Origin: Ciborinia camelliae
Taxonomy: Eukaryota; Ascomycota; Leotiomycetes; Helotiales; Sclerotiniaceae
Direction of reading: 5' to 3'
Length of the DNA: 64,000 nucleotides
Assembly: GCA_025890175.1 (NCBI GenBank)
Contig: JANPYM010000004.1
Location: 2,496,682 to 2,560,681 of the forward strand
Shown here: positions 58,451 through 64,000 of the stretch, one piece after another
Layout: every line of letters starts with the position of its first letter
Position numbering within the stretch: position 1 is the first letter of the stretch
Notes under the pieces: model-generated
What the model saw: the letters and a program-made list of their open reading frames with translations, nothing else
Told to the model about the DNA's origin: nothing
Database searches by the model: none
Position numbers and translations under genes: made by a program

Positions 58451-59767
58451 ATTATCTAAGATGATTTGGATTGGATGGGAATTGAGGGTTATAGCTTTGG
58501 ATTCTATGTCACTTAGAAGATCGCTAGCTGGGTGAAGAGATGTGATTTGAAGGATCGTTTCACTTTTATTCTGTTGTATATAGTTTGAGAAGAGAGAGTG
58601 TGTGTGTGGGTGTCGGTGTGATGCAAACTGAGAGTTAGTGGGTCGCATTATCATATCAAATTAAGTACATATTTATCATTCATATTCATATTTATACCGA
58701 TCTACCTATTTGTAGGTATGTCTCCATACATCGGCATTCATCGTGACCATGGATTATCAAAATCCAGTATCAGTATCACATTTACCAAACTACATACAAT
58801 CTCATATCATCCCATCCCATCCCATCCAATCTTACAATAATCAATCAACCTTATCCCCATCCCTCTCAAACCATACCTTATCATTGATTCATCGGTATTA
58901 TATCCATGAGCGCGCCGCCCGTAATTCATTCCTTTAGAATTTTGGAATTTTGGAATTTTGAAATCTTGAAATGTATATCGGTCACGGTATATATTATTTT
59001 TGAGCGGAGGCGTTTAGGCTTAACCTTCCTTACTTCTGTAGGGGAACAAACTTTAACTTTGATTGATGAGATAAATAGATTACCTACTGTTGGAATCACC
59101 ATGGGCGATGGAGGGCAAATGTACCATAGTATGCAGTGTATTTGGCTCGAAGCTCTAAAAACTATGCTACAGATTAACTATATAAGCCCGCTAGCGCTAT
59201 AAACGCTGCATTCTCGATACAGAACAATTTAACGACCATCAAACCACTCCAATCAAACTTTTCTATATTCAATGGAGTTAACCATCAGCTCTGTATGGAG
59301 CTACTTAGAAGCGGGATGTGTGTTTCACTTGAACGCCAGAAGCAGTGGGGTCGTATTCAGACCGCATGCTCTTGGGTAGGCTGGTAGGTGGAGGTTCTCT
59401 TCGTTTTAAATGACTGTATGAATGCTCGACGTCAAGATCTGTATACTGATTCATGTTCACTCCATCTTTGATACCATTAGGCTTGCGGATTGCTCAATAT
59501 AAATCCATATCACAAATGGAGCATTGGGAAGAGGATTTGTTCAAATTTTAAAATTTATTATCCACGATTTGGCTTATGGCCAAGGTGGATTTGCGTTCTC
59601 CTATTCGGATGAAATACTGACAGAAAGAAATTCGGCAACTATCGCAATCTAACTAACTTATAATGAAAAAATCTCGTTATGGCCTATAGCCAAGGTGGAT
59701 TTGCGTTCTCCTATTCGGATGAAATGCTGACAGAAAGAAATTCGGCAACTATCGCAATCTAACTAAC
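58451..59767. other. Convergent intergenic region, GH131 / repeat protein
   Basis: Contains the GH131 3' UTR, CATCCCATCCCATCC near 58810, a GGAATTTT run near 58940 and, at its right end, most of a 110-bp direct repeat (see 59581-59778). No gene was recognised. Confidence 0.45.
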
Positions 59768-59778
59768 TTATAATGAAA
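59581..59778. repeat. Tandem duplication with a 110-bp period
   Basis: The stretch 59581-59668 recurs at 59691-59778 with about one mismatch in 88 bases (ATACTG against ATGCTG); the spacer is partly similar. The second copy covers the stop codon and last two codons of the minus-strand gene ending at 59768. The near identity means the duplication is recent or an assembly effect. Confidence 0.92.
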
Positions 59779-61042
59779 GACTGAAACCTTCTAGACTGTT
59801 TTCTAGATACGCCAAGCGGATCGCATCTTGGTACTGCTCTGGGAAATCTTTTCCGCCTCTCATCCAATGATGGAACGAGGCCTCGTGCTTGGCGTAGTTA
59901 GCGCGGGTTGAATCAGTTCTCGTACAATGGCACATGAGCTTGACATGCGACTTTGTGCATGGGTTTTCACTGCATCCCCGTAATATTTCCGTGCATCTTT
60001 CCTTGTAAAAGAAGCTGCATTTGGGGTGGATACAGAGGTAGCCAAGAAGAAGGTATGGGCAGGTTGAGCTCTGACCCTCGAAAGCTTCTGTGAATCTAGT
60101 GAGAAGCTCCATTCCGTATTGTACTTTTTGCTCCAAGGACATTTGATCATATCCTTCCACTAGTTTGACATTATAATACGTGAGAAGCTTTACAAGTGTA
60201 TCGGATATCGTGCCTTGTGGTCGGACAAGCTTCTTGGGTGGCGACGTAGTGGGCTCGTGAGCTTCGGAGTGTGAGGATCTGTGCTCGTGGACAGCACGAG
60301 GTTTTGGCAACTGGACAGCACGAGGTTTTGGCAACTGGGCAGCACGAGGTTTTGGCAACTGGGCAGCACGAGGTTTTCGCAACTGGGCAGCACGAGGTTT
60401 TGGCAACTGGGCAGCACGAGGTTTTCGCAACTGGGCAGCACGACTCGCACCGTAAAGATCGCCATCCGTGGTGAAATGATCATCCTGATATACATTAGAA
60501 TATAATACTTCCTCATAACTCAATCCATCGCATCATAAACTTACTTTTGTGTCAGAAGGTGCAGCAGGGGTTGTGAATCCTTTCACAGCAGACAAGAGCT
60601 GACAGTATTGGGCGTCAACGTTTCTTTGGTGGTCTTCTTCATCTTCCCACTCGACAATTTTGGATTCCAGAATCGCAAAATACTTGCTTTTGACGCGTGG
60701 GTCCCTCTCCTACTCCGTGGAGTGCTACATTAGCATAGGAAATCTGTAAAATGGATTGAAATTCAGAATTTACCTTCGTCTCCAGGCATAACTGGCGTAA
60801 ATTTTTGAAAAACTCGCTCCCATCTGGACGTTCTGGAACACTACTATCTCCTGCGGTTAGTTGAGATACTCGAGCTCGCAGGGGCTCTTGTTCTTCCAGA
60901 GAAGCCATATCAAACTAAATTTCAAAATGGGACGTCAGTATTGCAATTTTCAGTAGAATTCTGCGACCGCGCGATCCAGAGGTAAACTGAAACTTACATC
61001 ATTTGGCTTGTGGTGAGATTTTGACAATTTTCTTCTGCCCAT
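59768..61042 (-). CDS. Protein with RAAQLPKP octapeptide repeats and a Cys-rich C-terminal region
   Basis: Four exons join in phase 0: 61042-60998 (MGRRKLSKSHHKPND), 60914-60774, 60709-60545 and 60484-59768, giving 355 residues. I do not recognise the family. The N-terminal part is helical and charged (FFKNLRQLCLETK, YFAILESKIVEWEDEEDHQ). Residues 132-179 are six copies of RAAQL(P/R)KP plus a partial one, coded by a 24-bp tandem repeat. After a short linker comes a compact region (LVKLLTYYNVKLVEG ... YGMELLTRFTEAFEG), then a Cys/His-rich stretch (about 265-315: CPYLLLGYLCIHPKC, CTEILRGCSENPC, MCHC, and later H). That could bind metal but has no standard finger spacing. The upstream ATG at 61042 was preferred because its 15-codon exon ends in a clean GTAAGT and joins in frame; the alternative start is 60908. 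Confidence 0.7.
60293..60443 (-). repeat. Coding 24-bp minisatellite
   Basis: A 24-base unit repeats about six times within the last exon of the gene ending at 59768. It codes for the octapeptide RAAQL(P/R)KP. Copies differ mainly at one codon (CCA or CGA) and, in the last copies, Ala to Val. Antisense open frames across it are artefacts. Confidence 0.95.
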
Positions 61043-61631
61043 GTTCCGACTTCAAATCAATATAGTCGATGAGTTTGTTGAAGAAAATAAGTTGTATTGT
61101 GGTGGAAAAGAGTTTAAGTTGAAGTTTGGTTTGTTGGGTTGTTGATGGGGAGATGGTTTGGTTTTAGGGCAACAACAACCTTTAGCGCGGGAGAGATTGA
61201 ACGTAGAAAAGTGGGGCTAGAAAGTGGCTGATAGAATAATGGTGTAGGTATATTCCACTCCCACGGTGAATCATGCTAATGAATCTCCACAGCCAGTAGG
61301 GTTACTTAGGCCTAAGTCGTCAGTCAAGATGTGTTGATTTGGATTAGTTCTAAAAGTTGTTGGATGAGAATGAAAGAAATCATTGGTGCAACATCATCAC
61401 CACCTCACAGGTAGAAGTACCATTTTGAAGACATCATGTTGATAAAACTTGAGGAATTTCTTTGTTTTTAAATAACCCGCTGGTGAAAACTACACACCAA
61501 ACCATTGCTAATATATACAATATATGAATTTAAAACCTAATACCAAGACCTTGCACAAAGTGTACAATGCCTTTCCATCTTCTCTTTGAAAACTCCATCT
61601 AGCAATTCAATTGTCTAGTCTGTGTATCCAT
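61043..61631. other. Intergenic region between the GH7 3' end and the repeat-protein gene
   Basis: 589 bp holding the GH7 3' UTR and the promoter of the downstream minus-strand gene. It has a GTTTGGTTTTAGGGCAAC-type T/G-rich patch near 61150. No gene or clear motif was seen. Confidence 0.45.
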
Positions 61632-63518
61632 TTATGCAGAGACACATTGGGAGTAGAAGGGATTCTGAACCTTACAAATTCCCTCGGAGCAAGTCTTTCC
61701 ACCAAAGCAATTACCGTACAAAGGAACTGAGCCAGTTGAAGAAGCTGACGCAGCTGTCGTAGCAGCTGATGTAACTGAAGTCTGCAGAGTGCTGGAAGCC
61801 CTAACCTTGGTGCACTTTGGCTTGGTAGACGTGGAAGTCTTAGCCTTTGTGCACTTTGGCTTGGTAGATGTGGATGAAGCAACTGGGACAACGGCTGCTG
61901 AGGATGAAACCACAACAGGTGCTGAAGATACAACAGGAGCAGCCAATGATGATGACACGTACGTAATTGGTGAGACGGATGAGGCAGATGATGATTCGAC
62001 TGAAACGATGGCAGCAACTGGAGTGGTTGGTACAGCGGCGACGGATGAAGTCGATGAAGCCTTAGCGGATGAAATAGCAGCGATAGAGCTGGATGAGACG
62101 ACTGGCGAAGAGTTGTTAGACGGGGCTTTGAAGGTAGATCCGATTGGACCATATTTGATGCTCGAGAAAGTAACATAAGCTGATCCACTAGCGGCCTCAA
62201 CTGTAGCTGGGACACCAGAGGTAGAAGCGCAAGATCCGCGGGAAACACCTGGTGAAGACGCATCCTTGGTGGTTGGATAGTTGGAGTCGAGCCAGAGCAT
62301 GTTTACGTTGTAATCATCCCAGACAGATAGTACAAGAACCATACCGGCAGCCATCTTCTTACCCATGGCAGCCATACCACCCTTTTGGGAGAAGTAATCT
62401 GTATCGCCGAAAGCATTCTTTTGAGCAGTGCAGAAGTCATCGGTAATAGAGTTCCCAGAGACACCAGAGATGTCAGAGGTTGGCTGTTCATAGACCACAT
62501 CACCTTGAACGTAGAAACGCTTGATCTCGGTAAGGGTTCCGGTTTCAGTTCCGTCATTGGTGATGAATTGAGTGACAACGGTGAATTCCTTGGTAGTATC
62601 AATGGTCTTTCCACTTCCGTAAAAGGTAGTGTTACCCATACGGTATGGGTTGAAATCACATCCATCTGAATCGCACACACCCGTGTTGGAGGTACAATTA
62701 TCACCAGTGCAAGAAGTTTGACCGTCAACTGTACAGACGTGAGGGGTAAGAGCCTGGGACATAGAGTTTGCTTCCCAAACATCGAACTCAGAGCAGCAGG
62801 ATCCGACTTTACCAGTTCCGGAATTAGCGCTGTTGCTATCAGGGACCCAGCCGACGTTGTTGGCCTAGTGAAATGATTAGTGAAAGTTTACAAAATGAGA
62901 TTAATAAAAACTTACTTTGCCATTGACGAACTTCATGTCTTGTGGACATTGAGCATCACAATAACCAGTTCCATATTTGGCACCGGCCTTGTTGGTAGAG
63001 TACTTGGACATTCCTCCATCTGCGTCCATGGGAACGAAGTAAAGAGCACCGTTAAGACCGCAAGGAAGTTTGGAAACATCAACGGTGAAGGTGAATTCGT
63101 TACCCAGAAGTGAAAACTCCTTGTAGGTAGTCTCGGAGTCCATGAGGTATGTACGGGAACCAACATTGCTTCCAGTTACGAAGCTAAGCTTCAACGAGTC
63201 GCCACTTGTAGTAATACCGTATGTTCCCTCGTAATCAGCCCCATCAAGAGCACAATTCGACGTACATGTAGCAGCATCTGGGCAGAGAGTAGTATCCCAG
63301 GTATTGCCAGTGTAGCAGTTGGTCGAGCCGGAAGTAGAGTGAAGCCATCTCCAGTTAGCATCGATGACGATGTTGTCGTTCTCATCGGTACAAGTTCCAC
63401 CGCTTACACATTTTTGAACGGTTAAGGCAGGATGAGTTTCGGCGGTTAAAGTTCCAACTTGTTGAGCGCCGGCGCCGAGAAGGAAGGAGAAAGTTGCAAG
63501 CACAGCTGCGGAATACAT
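61632..63518 (-). CDS. GH7 cellobiohydrolase with Ser/Thr linker and shortened CBM1
   Basis: This secreted cellulase releases cellobiose from cellulose chain ends. Exons 63518-62916 and 62864-61632 join in phase 0 to 611 residues. After the signal peptide ([18 protein letters not shown]) comes [19 protein letters not shown], the classic GH7 start. The active-site block [10 protein letters not shown] holds the nucleophile Glu227, Asp229 and acid/base Glu232. [15 protein letters not shown] and [15 protein letters not shown] are also typical of cellobiohydrolases, not endoglucanases. The linker (about 455-580) carries two TKPKCTK motifs (about 535 and 551). The C-terminal module (about 585-611) ends [12 protein letters not shown] as in the GH131 neighbour but is shortened. 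It keeps four Cys and lacks the usual Gly/Trp-rich loop after the first Cys. The intron is 51 nt (GTAAGT...CTAG). Confidence 0.95.
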
Positions 63519-64000
63519 GCCGAAGGAATGTAAATTGAAAAAGAATGTGAGTTGAGAAAGAGCGACAAGAAGAAAATAACGTAGAAAAGTATAAGACAGT
63601 GACGAGAAAGTTAATTCATCGAAGGACTTCCCACCTTATATACTCTGTTTCATTCCTCAAAATCAGGTAAATATGGGGAGTGGACTACTCTGCCTCATTC
63701 GAAATAAATTACTTCGGAATTTACCAGGGCCTTGAATCGACAGAGATATTAACTAACTCACTTTGGCCACTTAGCCAACCGCCCAGCACTCAACCAGGGT
63801 AAAAAAAGCTATCTGACATATGAAAGATCTACGTTAAAGCATGGAAGGAATGGCCAATTTATTTCTGACAAGCGAACAAATCATAGTCGCAATCATTATT
63901 TCCAATTCTTATCGAAGTGGATTAGATCGTGAGTGAGTGAGATGACATCGCTCGATGTGAAATGTTCATGTTTCCAAAGGAGTCGGTTAACTTTATTTGA
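63519..64000. promoter_or_regulatory. GH7 promoter region with TATA box
   Basis: On the minus strand, TATATAAGG lies at 63642-63634, about 120 bp before the ATG, a normal place for a TATA box in a strongly expressed fungal gene. A purine-rich leader follows. I saw no certain CreA or XlnR-type site by eye and no further gene to the window end. Confidence 0.6.

Noticed and set aside
60293..60443. CRISPR-like array
   Set aside because: Eukaryotic context, 24-bp units with no spacers, and it codes for an octapeptide repeat in frame.

Overview
The window is nuclear DNA of a filamentous ascomycete. Genes carry short GT...AG introns (about 50-160 nt, often with a CTAAC/CTGAC branch site just before the AG). 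They encode a chitin synthase, fungal cell-wall-degrading enzymes with CBM1 modules, and housekeeping eukaryotic proteins. Intergenic DNA is full of TACCTAGGTA-like words and simple repeats, which, with the gene set, makes me think of the Leotiomycetes, probably Sclerotiniaceae (Botrytis/Sclerotinia type). That placement is an inference from memory. A 10-N gap at 26908-26917 shows this is a draft assembly.

Layout. 0-10.5 kb: 5' part of RTF1 (minus, cut by the left edge), divergent from COQ7 (plus); a large phospholipase D (minus); a three-exon alpha/beta hydrolase (plus). 10.8-12.1 kb: an acidic protein with a gamma-glutamylcyclotransferase-like domain (minus). 12.1-15.5 kb: repeats only, including a 13-bp minisatellite and a long pyrimidine tract. 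15.5-18.7 kb: a four-exon chitin synthase (minus). 18.7-21.9 kb: no gene, but an AT-rich element built as a large inverted repeat. 21.9-31.4 kb: low-molecular-weight tyrosine phosphatase (minus), secreted sedolisin protease (plus), a DUF218-like gene with a frame break next to the gap (plus), and SLY1 (minus). 33.4-37.4 kb: a CCCH zinc-finger protein that looks like a fungal PNUTS (plus). 37.4-49.6 kb: a 12-kb stretch with no credible gene. 49.6-52.4 kb: a fungal regulator-like protein with a Cys/His motif (plus). 52.4-56.9 kb: no gene. 56.9-63.5 kb: a GH131 glucanase with CBM1 (plus), a lineage-specific repeat protein (minus), and a GH7 cellobiohydrolase with a shortened CBM1 (minus).

The genes do not form one pathway. 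Two loose themes are visible: wall and biomass polysaccharides (chitin synthase, GH131, GH7, secreted sedolisin) and basic cell machinery (Paf1 complex, ubiquinone synthesis, PLD signalling, ER-Golgi fusion, PP1/transcription). The GH131 and GH7 genes lie within 7 kb, point towards each other and share an unusual Lys/Cys linker style and an identical 12-residue CBM1 ending, so they may act together on cellulose and beta-glucan.

I rebuilt all exon joins by hand from splice signals and reading phase; every multi-exon model given here closes in frame except the DUF218-like gene. I did not find a clearly new multi-gene system. The best leads are the PNUTS-like protein, the GGCT-like domain that lacks the catalytic glutamate, the shared Lys/Cys linkers, the C-rich to G-rich strand switch inside several genes, the AT-rich hairpin element and the 12-kb desert before the regulator gene.
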